DNA of 47,475 bases from Caballeronia sp. SEWSISQ10-4 2 (GCF_030464885.1 NZ_JALPRJ010000065.1:1-47475), one strand, 5' to 3'. Shown: positions 35,415 through 44,699, counted from the first letter of the stretch. The notes: generated from the letters alone by a model not told the origin. Translations and numbers: made by a program.

Positions 35415-35441
35415 TAAAGAAGCGCCATTTCCCGCCGTAGA
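35415..35441 (+). promoter_or_regulatory. Sigma-28 (FliA) promoter of the chemoreceptor
   Basis: TAAAGAAG (35415-35422), 11 bases, then GCCGTAGA (35434-35441) closely match the FliA consensus TAAAGTTT-N11-GCCGATAA. It lies 74 bases before the chemoreceptor start in a 311-base region that holds no gene. It would tie expression to the flagellar regulon. Confidence 0.7.
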
Positions 35442-35514
35442 CCATTGATGTAGCCGTGCGTCCCGCCCAAGAAGCAGGTCGCGCGATGCCAACCAAAACT
35501 GGGGAATTCAATAG

Positions 35515-37170
35515 ATGAAACCGTTTTCGCTACGGGGTAATCCCGGCGCTGGCTTTATTCCCGATGGCGGCGCCAAGGCAGCCGTCAAGGTGCTGGCCAA
35601 GGTCGCTGGCACGAGCGGCCGTTCGTTGTCCGTCAAGGCGTCGCTGCGCCTGGCGTTTGCGTTGTTGCTGATTGGCACGCTCGTCATCGGCGTGATTGCG
35701 CTGACGCAGATCAGCCGCCTCAATGGCTCGACGGAGTCGATCTATCGCGAAGGTTACGTCGCCACCCGTGCGGTGGAGGAACTGCGCAGCGCCGTGTTGC
35801 GCGCGAGCCGTTCGCAAAAAATGCTGCTTACGGCGACGACCGCCAAGGAACGCGACGAACTTGGCGCGGACATCGAACACGCGCTGGCCGATATCGGCAG
35901 CGGGCAACAGGGCCTGCAAAGCTACGCAGACCCATCCGGCGACCAGAAGCGTCTGGCGACGGCCGTCGGCGCGTGGAGCACCGATCTGCGCACCTTCGTC
36001 AAACTGATGAAGGAACAACCGCTCGATCTGTCGCAGATGAACTGGCAAGTGGGCATGCAGGACGTCTCGCTGCTGGTGGCGACGGGCAAGCTGGAGAAGC
36101 TGGTGAATGTCCTCATCGAACAGCGTGGCGTGGCGGCTAAAGCGACGATCGATTCGGCGGCTTCCATTTATCACGCGTCGTTCGTGATGGTGGCCCTGCT
36201 GACGCTGGTGTTGATCGTGCTGGCGTTGACGGTGAGCGAATGGGTCGTGCGGCGGCTCGCAAAACAACTCGGCGGCGAGCCGGTCTACGCGATGGAAATC
36301 GCGAGCCGGATCGCGGCGGGCGATTTGTCGAACCGTATCGCGATCGCCAAGCGCGACAGCACCAGCATGCTCTACGCGCTCTCGGGCATGCAGAAGGATT
36401 TATCGACGACGGTCGGTGAAATCGCGGCCAGCGCGGAAGCGATCGCGTCGGCATCCGGCGAGATCTCGCAAGGCAACGTGGACTTGTCGCAGCGCACGGA
36501 ACAACAGGCCGTCGCGCTGGAAAAGACCGCGTCGAGCATGGAGGAATTGACGTCGACTGTGCGCCAGAACGCCGAGAACGCGAAGCAGGCGAGCTCGCTG
36601 GCTTACAACGCATCGGAGATTGCGGAGAAGGGCGGTGTGGTGGTCGGACGCGTGGTGGCGACCATGGAACAGATCAATGCGAGTGCAAAGAGTATTGGCG
36701 ACATCATCGGGGTGATCGAAGGCATCGCGTTCCAGACGAATATTCTCGCGCTCAATGCAGCCGTGGAAGCGGCGCGGGCAGGCGAAGAAGGGCGCGGGTT
36801 TGCAGTCGTCGCAGGCGAAGTGCGCAATCTTGCGCAACGTTCGTCGGCGGCGGCGAAGGAGATCAAGGGCTTGATCCACGCGTCGGTCGCGCGTGTTTCG
36901 GATGGCTCGACCTTCGCTCACGAAGCCGGCGCGACCATGGAAGAGGTCGTGAAGGCGGTCAAGCGCGTGACGGACATCATGGGCGAGATTTCGGCGGCAT
37001 CGGCGGAGCAGAGCAGCGGCATCGAGGAAATCAATCACGCCGTCACGCAGATGGACGCAGGCACGCAGCAGAACGCAGCGCTGGTCGAGCAGGCGGCGGC
37101 CGCGGCGCAATCGCTGGATGACCAGGCGCACGCGTTGAAACAACTGGTCGGGAAATTTCAACTGGCGTGA
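35515..37170 (+). CDS. Methyl-accepting chemotaxis protein
   Basis: This 551-aa transmembrane receptor has an unusually long cytoplasmic N-terminus (about 42 residues), TM1 about 44-64, a periplasmic helical ligand domain to about 220, TM2 about 221-243, a HAMP-like segment (EIASRIAAGDLSNRI) and the signalling domain with the conserved hairpin tip GIAFQTNILALNAAVEAARAG. It signals to CheA/CheW. There is no C-terminal NWETF-type pentapeptide; it ends KFQLA, so it would rely on other receptors for adaptation-enzyme tethering. The ligand is unknown. A FliA promoter precedes it and a hairpin terminator follows. Confidence 0.95.
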   Translation: MKPFSLRGNPGAGFIPDGGAKAAVKVLAKVAGTSGRSLSVKASLRLAFALLLIGTLVIGVIALTQISRLNGSTESIYREGYVATRAVEELRSAVLRASRSQKMLLTATTAKERDELGADIEHALADIGSGQQGLQSYADPSGDQKRLATAVGAWSTDLRTFVKLMKEQPLDLSQMNWQVGMQDVSLLVATGKLEKLVNVLIEQRGVAAKATIDSAASIYHASFVMVALLTLVLIVLALTVSEWVVRRLAKQLGGEPVYAMEIASRIAAGDLSNRIAIAKRDSTSMLYALSGMQKDLSTTVGEIAASAEAIASASGEISQGNVDLSQRTEQQAVALEKTASSMEELTSTVRQNAENAKQASSLAYNASEIAEKGGVVVGRVVATMEQINASAKSIGDIIGVIEGIAFQTNILALNAAVEAARAGEEGRGFAVVAGEVRNLAQRSSAAAKEIKGLIHASVARVSDGSTFAHEAGATMEEVVKAVKRVTDIMGEISAASAEQSSGIEEINHAVTQMDAGTQQNAALVEQAAAAAQSLDDQAHALKQLVGKFQLA

Positions 37171-37202
37171 TTAAGCCACGTGCACGATAAGCGACAACTG
37201 CG

Positions 37203-37230
37203 GGCTTGCTGAACCGCAAGCCTTTGTTCT
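37203..37230 (+). terminator. Terminator of the chemoreceptor gene
   Basis: GGCTTGC (37203-37209) and GCAAGCC (37216-37222) form a 7-bp stem with a 6-nt loop, followed by TTTGTTCT. Confidence 0.7.
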
Positions 37231-37367
37231 AGAATTCGCGACGGGCGCGGCAGGGCGCCCGGTCTCGCGAAAGTGAAAACACCTGTCACGCGTTATCGCT
37301 TCATCTGGATAAACCGCAACGTTGAACCTTTAGCCGCAGCGAGAACGGCGCAACAAGGAGAAACGTC

Positions 37368-37817
37368 ATGTGGTCAACATCCTGTCCTCGGTCTGTCAAT
37401 TCCGGTCTCACCAACACCGAATTTCTTCGGCGCCACGCGCGCCGGCTGCTTCGCTTCGCTCACGCCGACAATACAAGTTCCGCGATGCCCGTCGTGCGCC
37501 GCTTGCTCGCCGCCGGCGTGACCCGCGCCGAGACGCTTGCAGAACTACACGAAACGCGCGCGAACGTTCAACTCAAGCACGTATTGAACATGCTGGCTGT
37601 CGAGCTGGGTCATTTCGGCTGGGACGCCTGCAAGCCTGTGCTCGACACACGCGAGCCCGCCATCATCGATCGATACCGGTTCGATGCTGGCGCTTTCGGC
37701 GACTACGAGAAGGTGTGGTTTGCAGGTGCCGGCGCCGCGCGTGAATGGCAGCGCGAGCATGGCGGGTACATCGTGGAGTATGGCGATCAGGCGGTGGCGA
37801 TTCTCTGGCGCGAGTGA
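37368..37817 (+). CDS. Protein of unknown function
   Basis: This 149-aa soluble protein is not recognised. A good Shine-Dalgarno AAGGAG (37355-37360) precedes the ATG. The N-terminal 40 residues are Arg-rich (FLRRHARRLLRFAHAD) and the middle is helical (VTRAETLAELHETRANVQLKH). The C-terminal half has several Trp and Tyr (FGWDACKP, YEKVWFAGAG, GGYIVEYGDQAVAILW). No signal peptide or membrane span. It stands alone between the chemoreceptor terminator and a strong convergent hairpin. Codon use looks native. Confidence 0.75.
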   Translation: MWSTSCPRSVNSGLTNTEFLRRHARRLLRFAHADNTSSAMPVVRRLLAAGVTRAETLAELHETRANVQLKHVLNMLAVELGHFGWDACKPVLDTREPAIIDRYRFDAGAFGDYEKVWFAGAGAAREWQREHGGYIVEYGDQAVAILWRE

Positions 37818-37831
37818 GAACGAGAGACTTG

Positions 37832-37865
37832 CCGGCGCGCACGATTGGTCATCGGTGCGCGCCGG
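37832..37865. terminator. Convergent hairpin between 149-aa gene and HDOD gene
   Basis: CCGGCGCGCACGAT (37832-37845) pairs with ATCGGTGCGCGCCGG (37851-37865), with one bulged G and a 5-nt loop. It is very stable but lacks a T-run on either side. It sits 15 bases after one stop and 20 bases before the other, so it probably acts on both transcripts. Confidence 0.65.
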
Positions 37866-37884
37866 GCAGAGCATTCAAAACGGA

Positions 37885-39360
37885 CTAGAGCAGCTCTACT
37901 TCCTTCCAGTCCGCGTTAGAAAAAAAACGACTCAATTCCCGCATTAGTTCATTCAGCGCGGCCATTTCCGGCTGCGTGATCTTGCGTACGTGCTCCGCTT
38001 GCGTCCAGTCGCCGTAAAGCATGGCGATGGTCGAGCCGTTGGCTTTCACGGGCAACAGCACGAATGCGTGGGCATCGCCGAAAGAGGGTTTGAACCAGCG
38101 CGGCAAGCGGGCTTCAATACGCGGATCGCGAGCATTCTCGATAAAAATCCCCACCGGATTCGCGATTGCCAGATGGAACACGTCAGGCTCGAACGCCGCA
38201 GAAAACGCCAGCGATGGCAGCAGCTTGTCCACGCCCGGCCCAAGTCCGAGCCGTGCGTGAAATTCGTTGTTGCCCTGGCGCACGAACACCACCGTGCGCG
38301 AAAACGAGAGCCCGGCAAGCACGGCCTCCGACGCCAGCGCGAGCACGGCGCCCAGCGCGTTCTTCGACGGCAGCGAGCGCAAGTCTTCAAGGCCGGCAGT
38401 GATCCGCGCTTCTGCCGATAACCCCGCGCGCGCGATGGCGTCCGCGTCCGCGCGCAGTTCCACGATCTCGCGCATCACGCCATCGTTCGAATCTTCGTTC
38501 GCGAGCGCGAGACTCATCGCGGCGAGCGCGGCGGCGTCGGTCAACAACGCGCGGCTGTAGCGGTTCGCGATATCCACCAGCGAGCTCTCGCGATGCGCCT
38601 CGTCGATATGCTGCGCGGTGAGCGCATCGGCGACTTCGGTGGAATAGTTGGTAACAGCTTGCAGCCAGCGCACATGGCGCGGCGTTGTTTCATCGATAGG
38701 GGCGAGCGGATCGCGGGTCAGCATGCCGGTGCGGATGGTCTCCGGCAGGCGCCAGCGATCCGCGGCTTCCATGCCGATTTCCTCGAAGGTGACGCCCAGC
38801 AACGCGCTGCACGCGAGGCTGTCGCTGATGTGCTCGGCCGTGGCCTTGCGGCGCAGCTGATCCCACTCTGTCTCCAGATAGAACGCCACCAGCAGTTTGC
38901 CGATCTGACGCATCAGCGTGCAGACCACCGCTTCTTCCGACGCCCGGAATTCGCTGCGCTCGGTCACTTGCCGCGCGACCGCGCCGGACAGCAGCGTGCG
39001 ATTCAGTTCGAGCTTGGCGTCAATGCGCCGCGGCGCGCTTTGATGAAAGTGATCGACGAGCTTCAGCCCGACCACCAGATGGCCGACCGCGTCCATGCCG
39101 AGCACCATCAACGCGCGCGTCACGGTGGTGATGTTGCCGCCGAACGAGATGTACATCGCTGAATTGGCGAGCCGCAACACCTTCTGCGTGAGGCCGAAGT
39201 CGGACAGAACGACCTGGACCAGGGCGGTGAAGTCCAGGTCGTCGTCGCTCATTGCGGACACGGTTGTGCGCAAGGCCTGAGAGAGCATCGGAAAGTCTCC
39301 GCGCTCGCTCATGCGGCCCCACAGCTTGTCCAGTAATTCGGCTTTGGAATTGCTTGCCAT
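37885..39360 (-). CDS. HDOD-domain signalling protein
   Basis: This 491-aa cytoplasmic protein has an N-terminal HDOD domain (about 20-235: FPMLSQALRTTVSAM, LSDFGLTQKVLRLANSAMY, LMVLGMDAVGHLV). A C-terminal GAF-like region (about 320-480) ends AMLYGDWTQ...ALNELMRELSRFF. HDOD domains are HD-like but non-catalytic and serve in regulation, often with c-di-GMP or stress signalling. The neighbours are an EAL protein and an EAL-HDOD protein, which supports a signalling cluster. The start ATG at 39360 is the first in frame. Confidence 0.9.
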   Translation of the reverse strand: MASNSKAELLDKLWGRMSERGDFPMLSQALRTTVSAMSDDDLDFTALVQVVLSDFGLTQKVLRLANSAMYISFGGNITTVTRALMVLGMDAVGHLVVGLKLVDHFHQSAPRRIDAKLELNRTLLSGAVARQVTERSEFRASEEAVVCTLMRQIGKLLVAFYLETEWDQLRRKATAEHISDSLACSALLGVTFEEIGMEAADRWRLPETIRTGMLTRDPLAPIDETTPRHVRWLQAVTNYSTEVADALTAQHIDEAHRESSLVDIANRYSRALLTDAAALAAMSLALANEDSNDGVMREIVELRADADAIARAGLSAEARITAGLEDLRSLPSKNALGAVLALASEAVLAGLSFSRTVVFVRQGNNEFHARLGLGPGVDKLLPSLAFSAAFEPDVFHLAIANPVGIFIENARDPRIEARLPRWFKPSFGDAHAFVLLPVKANGSTIAMLYGDWTQAEHVRKITQPEMAALNELMRELSRFFSNADWKEVELL

Positions 39361-39568
39361 GCGATTAATGTGAATGCCTTACCGTTCCCTACCGGTTGTC
39401 CGGTACGGCCTGAATCATCGACCTGGGTCGAAGTGTAATGCGAGGAAAAAAGCCTGCATAAACCCTTTAACGGCGCTGTCACACGGAAGCTTTACAGCAG
39501 ATGCGTGAAGGAAACGCTGCAATAGCTCCCGTCCATACCCTTGGCCGACGCAAATGCGTGACGGTATC

Positions 39569-41590
39569 TTATAAAGGCGCCTGGAGAAAGAGCGTTTTAT
39601 CCTGAAAGCAACGCATCAGTTCGCCGGCGGGCAGGGCTTTGCAGATAAGCCAGCCCTGGATCTGGTCACAACCCATTTCGATTAGCAGATGGCGCTGCGC
39701 TTCCGTCTCCACGCCTTCCGCCACGAGTTCGAGCCCCAGCGATTTTGCCAGACCGACCACCGCGGTGACGATCGCCTGGTTGTTGCGCGAGGTCAGCAGG
39801 TTTTCGATGAAGCTGCGGTCGATCTTCAGCTTCGACAGCGGGAAGCGCTGCAGGTAGGCCAGGCTGGAATAGCCAGTGCCGAAGTCATCGACGGCGAACG
39901 TGATGCCAAGCGCCGCCAGGGTTTCGAGCAGAAGGGTGGCTTCTTCCGGGTCGTGCATCAGCAGGCTTTCGGTGATTTCGAACACGAGCCGGCTCGGATC
40001 GAGGCCCGTCAGTTGCAGCGCATCTTTCACGTTTTGCGTGAAACGCTTGTCGCGGAATTGCTGCGGCGAGACGTTCACCGAGACGTAGTCCAGCACGAAC
40101 CCTTCGCTATCCCACTGCACCAGTTGCATGCACGCGGCCTTGAGCACCCAGTTGCCGAGATAGTTGATCAGGCCGATGGATTCGGCGAGCGGAATGAAGG
40201 CTACCGGCGGCACGGGGCCATGCACCGGATGCTGCCAGCGGATCAGCGCTTCGACGCCGACCACACCGCGGCTGCGGCTTTCGGTGATCGGCTGGAAATG
40301 CAGCGAAAACTCGCCGTTGCGCACGCCTTCGTAGAGATCGGCTTCGAGGTTCAGGCGCTCCGCGTTGCGGGGGTCGTCATCGGGAACATGGAACATGACG
40401 ATGTTGCCGCCCGAGGTCTTCGCCTGCGCCAGCGCGTGATCGGCCATGCGCAGCAGGCTGCTGCTGGCTTGCACGACTTCATCGGGGAAGATTGCCGCGC
40501 CGATGCTCGCCGACAAATGCGTGTGCTGCTCGCGATACCGGTAGGGCTGCGCAATCGCACTCAACACCCGCCGCGCGACATCTTCGGCCGCGGTGGCCGC
40601 TTCGGCCGAGGTGCCAGCCGAGAGCAGCACGGCGAATTCATCGCTGGACACACGCGCCACGCGCTCGCCGGCGCGAGCCGCGTGCTGGATGCGGCGCGCG
40701 GTCTCGCGCAGCATGTCGTCGCCCGCGTCGTAGCCGAGCGCCCGGTTGATGCGCTGGAAGCCGTCGATATTCACCAGCAGCAGCGCCGCGTGCGTGTGCG
40801 TGCGAATGGCCTCGGCCTGGGCGGCATCGAGCGCGCTTTTAAGTGCCGTCAGGTTCTCGAGGCCGGTCAGCGAATCGTGATGCAGCGTGTGCCGCAGCGC
40901 GGCTTCGTTGTCGCGCCAGCGCGAAACTTCGAACGCCGCGAGCGCGAAGCCGGGCACGCCTTGCGTATGCGTCGCGAGGACCCGCAACTCGACGCAGATC
41001 GGCGTGGTCAGCGACTTCAGCAGATGCAGCGTCGCCGTTTCGAGCTTGCCGCTTTGTTGTGCGCGGGCGACGAGCGCATCGAGTTCAGCGGTTTCATCCG
41101 ACGGCACCAGTTCGTGCAGCGTGAGCGAGCTCAGGTAGTCGCGGTGATAACCGAGGAAATCGATGCTTCCCGCCGAGACATAGCAAAACCGCAGCGACGT
41201 ATCCACTTGCGCGAGGAAATCGACCGCGGCAAGCGTGGTTTCAATGGCGGTGCTTGCGGGCGGTTCGGCTTCATTCACGGCAGCCGGGTGCAGCAGATGA
41301 AGCGGTGCGGGTGAAGCCGAGGCGGGACGCCCGGTTTTTGAACCCTGCACGCCGCGCGGCGGCGACCCGGGCACGGTGAGCGGCACTTGCAGTGCAAGAG
41401 GCAGGGTTTCACGGGCGCCGGTGGCTGGCATGGCGGGCGTTGCAGCGTCGGCTGTCGCGAACCTGGCGATACAGCTCGGCAATGTTGTTGCGATCAGCGC
41501 CCGGGCAGCCGCGCGCACGGCGGCGCCGGTTTGGCTGGCTAGAGCGAGCCATGTATTCAGGCGCTGGGCGGTGATCCGTTTTACTGGCAT
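39569..41590 (-). CDS. PAS-GGDEF-EAL protein, probable c-di-GMP phosphodiesterase
   Basis: This 673-aa protein has about 115 low-complexity N-terminal residues, a PAS-like domain (about 120-230: LAQVDTSLRFCYVSAGSIDFLGY), a GGDEF domain (about 235-400) and an EAL domain (about 415-665). The GGDEF signature is SSDEF, so cyclase activity is unlikely; it may bind GTP as an allosteric site. The EAL residues look complete: EALIRW, SVNVSPQQF, FEITES, DDFGTGYSS, KIDRSF, AEGVET, QGW. It should therefore hydrolyse c-di-GMP. No membrane segment is evident, so it is probably cytoplasmic. Confidence 0.93.
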   Translation of the reverse strand: MPVKRITAQRLNTWLALASQTGAAVRAAARALIATTLPSCIARFATADAATPAMPATGARETLPLALQVPLTVPGSPPRGVQGSKTGRPASASPAPLHLLHPAAVNEAEPPASTAIETTLAAVDFLAQVDTSLRFCYVSAGSIDFLGYHRDYLSSLTLHELVPSDETAELDALVARAQQSGKLETATLHLLKSLTTPICVELRVLATHTQGVPGFALAAFEVSRWRDNEAALRHTLHHDSLTGLENLTALKSALDAAQAEAIRTHTHAALLLVNIDGFQRINRALGYDAGDDMLRETARRIQHAARAGERVARVSSDEFAVLLSAGTSAEAATAAEDVARRVLSAIAQPYRYREQHTHLSASIGAAIFPDEVVQASSSLLRMADHALAQAKTSGGNIVMFHVPDDDPRNAERLNLEADLYEGVRNGEFSLHFQPITESRSRGVVGVEALIRWQHPVHGPVPPVAFIPLAESIGLINYLGNWVLKAACMQLVQWDSEGFVLDYVSVNVSPQQFRDKRFTQNVKDALQLTGLDPSRLVFEITESLLMHDPEEATLLLETLAALGITFAVDDFGTGYSSLAYLQRFPLSKLKIDRSFIENLLTSRNNQAIVTAVVGLAKSLGLELVAEGVETEAQRHLLIEMGCDQIQGWLICKALPAGELMRCFQDKTLFLQAPL

Positions 41591-41950
41591 GTTTCAGTTA
41601 AGGCCTGTCTGATTGCGCACCGGGCCGGTAAGGGCGTGGCGCACGCTGTCCGGCAAGCGCGCTGCATCGGGAGTGGTTGACGATTTTTTCCGGCGATGCG
41701 GGCACGACCCGCCAGAAGATTCGGTAACCGCGAGTCGGACGCGTTCTTTGCAAGTTAACGGTTATGTCCCGAAATTCTTTAGAGGAATGGCGGAGCGTCG
41801 GTGAGCCACGGCCGCGGTGGGTTTGACGCCATTTGTCGGCATCTCGATTTGGGGTAGAGTGCGGCTTGACAGTTGCAAGTTCCGAACGGGTCAGGTGCCG
41901 TCGAGTGCGTCTCGAGCGATCTTCTGGCCACTTTTGCGCTTTCGAGTTTG

Positions 41951-42015
41951 TAAGCTAGCTTCTTAAGCTAAATCCTTAAGCTATAACCTCTCGAGCCAAC
42001 CGCTTGAGTTAACCG
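41951..42015. repeat. 13-bp-period tandem repeat
   Basis: Three units start with TAAGCTA exactly 13 bases apart (41951, 41964, 41977), the second half ending CT in each. Two more 13-base units follow without a gap, CTCGAGCCAACCG (41990) and CTTGAGTTAACCG (42003), similar to each other and sharing AACC with unit 3. It lies in the 591-base divergent region between the EAL gene and the EAL-HDOD gene. The rest of that region holds no supported gene. Confidence 0.8.
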
Positions 42016-42181
42016 CTGTTTGGTCGTTATTCAGCCAACATCGTTCCATTGCTGCACGCCATGATCGCGTCCCCAAGCCCATTGCCAGAGCTGGCCCAGA
42101 AGTCAGGTGTATTGAACGCACGCATCGTGTCGCGCGAGCTTTCGATGACGGCCGCCCATTGCAGCGAGCGCGTGGTGTCGC

Positions 42182-43525
42182 ATGAATCCAGCGGGTCTGT
42201 TCATGCCACCGGTTAATCGGAACCCGACCCGCCACGCCGCGCGCAAGGCGGCCGACACTCCCGCCGAGCCGCCCGTGCTTCGCGAGCCGGAGAGCGTCTA
42301 TCTTGGCCGCCAGCCGATCATCGATCGCAACGGCGCGCTGCATGCCTACGAACTGCTGTTTCGCGACAGCCCCGACAATCGCGCGCGCATTTTCGACGAC
42401 GTGCAGGCCACGGCGCACGTCGTGGCGCGAACGGTCGGGGAGATTGGTTTGTCGGCGGTGCTCGGGGATCATCGCGGTTACGTGAACATGAACCGCGACC
42501 TGCTGTTCGATGACATCGTCCATATCATGCCGCCCGAGCGTTTTGTGCTTGAGATTTTGGAAACCGTCACCTTCGACGCCAGGCTTTTCAAGCGCTGCGG
42601 CCAGTTGCGCACGGCGGGCTTTCAGTTCGCGCTCGACGACGTCGTGTCGCTCACCGAACCGCTGTATGACGCGCTGCCGTATGTGGATTACGTGAAGGTC
42701 GACTTCCTCGCCACCGAGCGTGCTCATCTTCCGGAACTGGCAGCCGCGCTCAAGCAGCATGGCAAGACGCTGATTGCGGAAAAAATCGAAACGCATCAGG
42801 ACTTCGACGAAGCCCGCAAGCTTGGCTTCGACCTGTTCCAGGGCTACTTCTTCGCCCGTCCGCAAGTGCTTGTCACGCGTCGCTCGAATCCGTCGCGCAC
42901 TGCCTTGCTGCGTCTTCTGGGCGTGTTGTCGGGCGAGCCCGATATCGGCGAACTCGAAGCCGAGCTGAAGCTCAATCCGAACGTGGTCGTGCAGTTGCTG
43001 AGGCTTGCCAATTCGAGCGCGTTCCAATTGAGCCGGCCGGTGTCGTCGTTGCGCGAGGCGATCGCTGCGACCGGCACTCGCCAGATTTCGCGCTGGACCC
43101 AGTTACTGCTCTACGCCGATGGCCGCCATTTGCCGTGGCGTTCGGACCCGCTGGTACAACTGGTCGGGACGCGCGCGCGTTTCATGGAACTGGCGGCGCG
43201 GGTCATGCGGCCATCGAGTGAGGATTTCGCCGATGCCGCGTTCATGACCGGCATCTTTTCGCTCGTGCATGTGGTGGTGGATTTGCCACCGGCCGAGATC
43301 ATGGATCTGCTTAAGTTATCGAAAGAAATTTGCGCGGCGATCGTCGATGGCCAGGGCTCGCTCGGCGCGCTCCTGCGACTCTCTCAGGCCGCGGAACGAG
43401 GCGATGCGCCGGAGCTCGATTCGAGCATCGGCTCTAACGCGGAATTCAAGGTGTTGACGCCGGCCGTGCTTGCCGATCTGCAGTTCGAGGCGGCCACATG
43501 GTTCGGCGCGCATCGGGTGGAGTAG
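42182..43525 (+). CDS. EAL-HDOD (YuxH-type) signalling protein
   Basis: This 447-aa protein has a divergent EAL domain (about 35-240) and a C-terminal HDOD domain (about 245-440: LLGVLSGEPDIGELEAELK, VVQLLRLANSSAF). In the EAL part the motif is YELLFR and the Asp pair is in ALDDVVSLTE without the GTGYSS loop, so it is probably a c-di-GMP-binding or protein-interaction module, not an active phosphodiesterase. The start is uncertain: ATG at 42182 or 42203; neither has a strong Shine-Dalgarno. Confidence 0.88.
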   Translation: MNPAGLFMPPVNRNPTRHAARKAADTPAEPPVLREPESVYLGRQPIIDRNGALHAYELLFRDSPDNRARIFDDVQATAHVVARTVGEIGLSAVLGDHRGYVNMNRDLLFDDIVHIMPPERFVLEILETVTFDARLFKRCGQLRTAGFQFALDDVVSLTEPLYDALPYVDYVKVDFLATERAHLPELAAALKQHGKTLIAEKIETHQDFDEARKLGFDLFQGYFFARPQVLVTRRSNPSRTALLRLLGVLSGEPDIGELEAELKLNPNVVVQLLRLANSSAFQLSRPVSSLREAIAATGTRQISRWTQLLLYADGRHLPWRSDPLVQLVGTRARFMELAARVMRPSSEDFADAAFMTGIFSLVHVVVDLPPAEIMDLLKLSKEICAAIVDGQGSLGALLRLSQAAERGDAPELDSSIGSNAEFKVLTPAVLADLQFEAATWFGAHRVE

Positions 43526-43594
43526 GTATCGCGCTTGCTGAACGGGTGATGTGTTTGTCCGGTTTTACGGGCGTCACGAAAATAGAGGAATCTC

Positions 43595-44158
43595 ATGAAG
43601 CGAAAGTTTGCGGGTCGGATGCTGGGAGTGTCGCTGGGTGCCGCGCTTGCGGTGTACGCGCTGGTGGCTTACGCGACCTTGAAGCCCGGCGATCACGCGC
43701 CGGTGTTCAATGCGCAGGCGTCGTTGGGTGGCAATGTGTACGAGTACTCGCTCGCGAGCGAGTTGAAGAAAGGGCCCGTGGTCCTGTACTTCTATCCGGC
43801 AGCGTTCACGAAAGGCTGCACGATCGAGGCGCACGAGTTTGCCGACGCCGTCGATGAATACAAAGCCCTGGGGGCGACAGTGATTGGTGTGTCGCACGAC
43901 AACATCGATACGTTGAAGAAATTTTCCGTCAGCGAATGCCGCAGCAAATTCCCGGTCGCGGCCGACGGCGATGCGAAGATCATCAAGCAATACGACGCAA
44001 CCATGCCGCTTGTCAGTTCGATGGCCAATCGCGTGTCGTACGTGATCGCGCCGGATGGCACGGTGATCTATGAATACACGAGTTTGTCGCCGGACAAGCA
44101 TGTGGCGAACACGCTGCAGGCGTTGAAAGACTGGAACGCGAAGCATAAGACCCAATAA
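43595..44158 (+). CDS. Membrane-anchored/periplasmic peroxiredoxin
   Basis: This 187-aa AhpC/TSA-family protein starts with a signal peptide or anchor (about residues 7-27, MLGVSLGAALAVYALVAYA). The thioredoxin-like domain has the peroxidatic C75 in FYPAAFTKGCTIEAHEF, the TxxC pattern of PrxQ/BCP-type enzymes. C115 (SVSECRSKF) is a possible resolving cysteine. It would reduce peroxides in the periplasm. A good Shine-Dalgarno (AGAGGAA) precedes the ATG. A small membrane-protein gene follows after 30 bases and may be cotranscribed. Confidence 0.9.
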   Translation: MKRKFAGRMLGVSLGAALAVYALVAYATLKPGDHAPVFNAQASLGGNVYEYSLASELKKGPVVLYFYPAAFTKGCTIEAHEFADAVDEYKALGATVIGVSHDNIDTLKKFSVSECRSKFPVAADGDAKIIKQYDATMPLVSSMANRVSYVIAPDGTVIYEYTSLSPDKHVANTLQALKDWNAKHKTQ

Positions 44159-44188
44159 CGTAGCTCAGTCTCGTAAGGTTTTCGATCG

Positions 44189-44665
44189 ATGCCGATTATT
44201 GTTGCGCTCGTTGTTCTGGTGGCCGTGATCTACGGCGCGTTCTGGTCGTTTCACGCGATATCGGCGGTGCTCGGTATTGAGGTTGCGATTGGCGCGGCGG
44301 TGATCGCGGTGCTGGTGGTGGTGAGTATCGCGGTGTATTTCTGGTTGCGGTGGAAGGAAGTTGCACCGAATGTTCACGATGGCGACTGGACGCACGAACT
44401 CAAGCGCGACTGGGGTGGCGTGCGGCTGGCGGCAGCCAAGCGGTTGTGTGAAGTACGCGTAGGAGGGCAGGTCGGCATGTTTATCTTCGCGGATCTGCGC
44501 GGCGCACGGGTTGAGCCAGTCGGATCGGGCGCGGCGGGGTCGTGGCAAGTGGCGCTTGACGTGAAGGACACGACGCAATCGCGGTGGAACCTGCCGATGC
44601 AGGACCGGCGCGAGGCGCACAAGTGGGGCAGGATTTTGGAGAAGGCTGCGGCGCAGACTTTGTGA
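44189..44665 (+). CDS. Membrane protein of unknown function
   Basis: This 158-aa protein has two hydrophobic segments near the N-terminus (about 2-20 and 28-51) and a hydrophilic cytoplasmic or periplasmic domain of about 100 residues (VHDGDWTHELKRDWGGVRLAAAKRLCEV). I do not recognise the family. It follows the peroxiredoxin gene by 30 bases and faces cydB across a shared terminator. Confidence 0.75.
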   Translation: MPIIVALVVLVAVIYGAFWSFHAISAVLGIEVAIGAAVIAVLVVVSIAVYFWLRWKEVAPNVHDGDWTHELKRDWGGVRLAAAKRLCEVRVGGQVGMFIFADLRGARVEPVGSGAAGSWQVALDVKDTTQSRWNLPMQDRREAHKWGRILEKAAAQTL

Positions 44666-44699
44666 CGGGTTTTTCGTTTGCCATGCTGGCGTATAGGCC

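Noticed and set aside
39689..41314. Plus-strand open frame of 541 codons opposite the GGDEF-EAL gene
   Set aside because: Antisense shadow; the minus-strand protein has complete EAL motifs.
41613..41804. Small plus-strand frame of 63 codons in the divergent EAL region
   Set aside because: No Shine-Dalgarno, no recognisable features and an Arg-rich random-like composition.
41951..42015. CRISPR array
   Set aside because: Units are 13 bp, contiguous and without spacers; no cas genes nearby.
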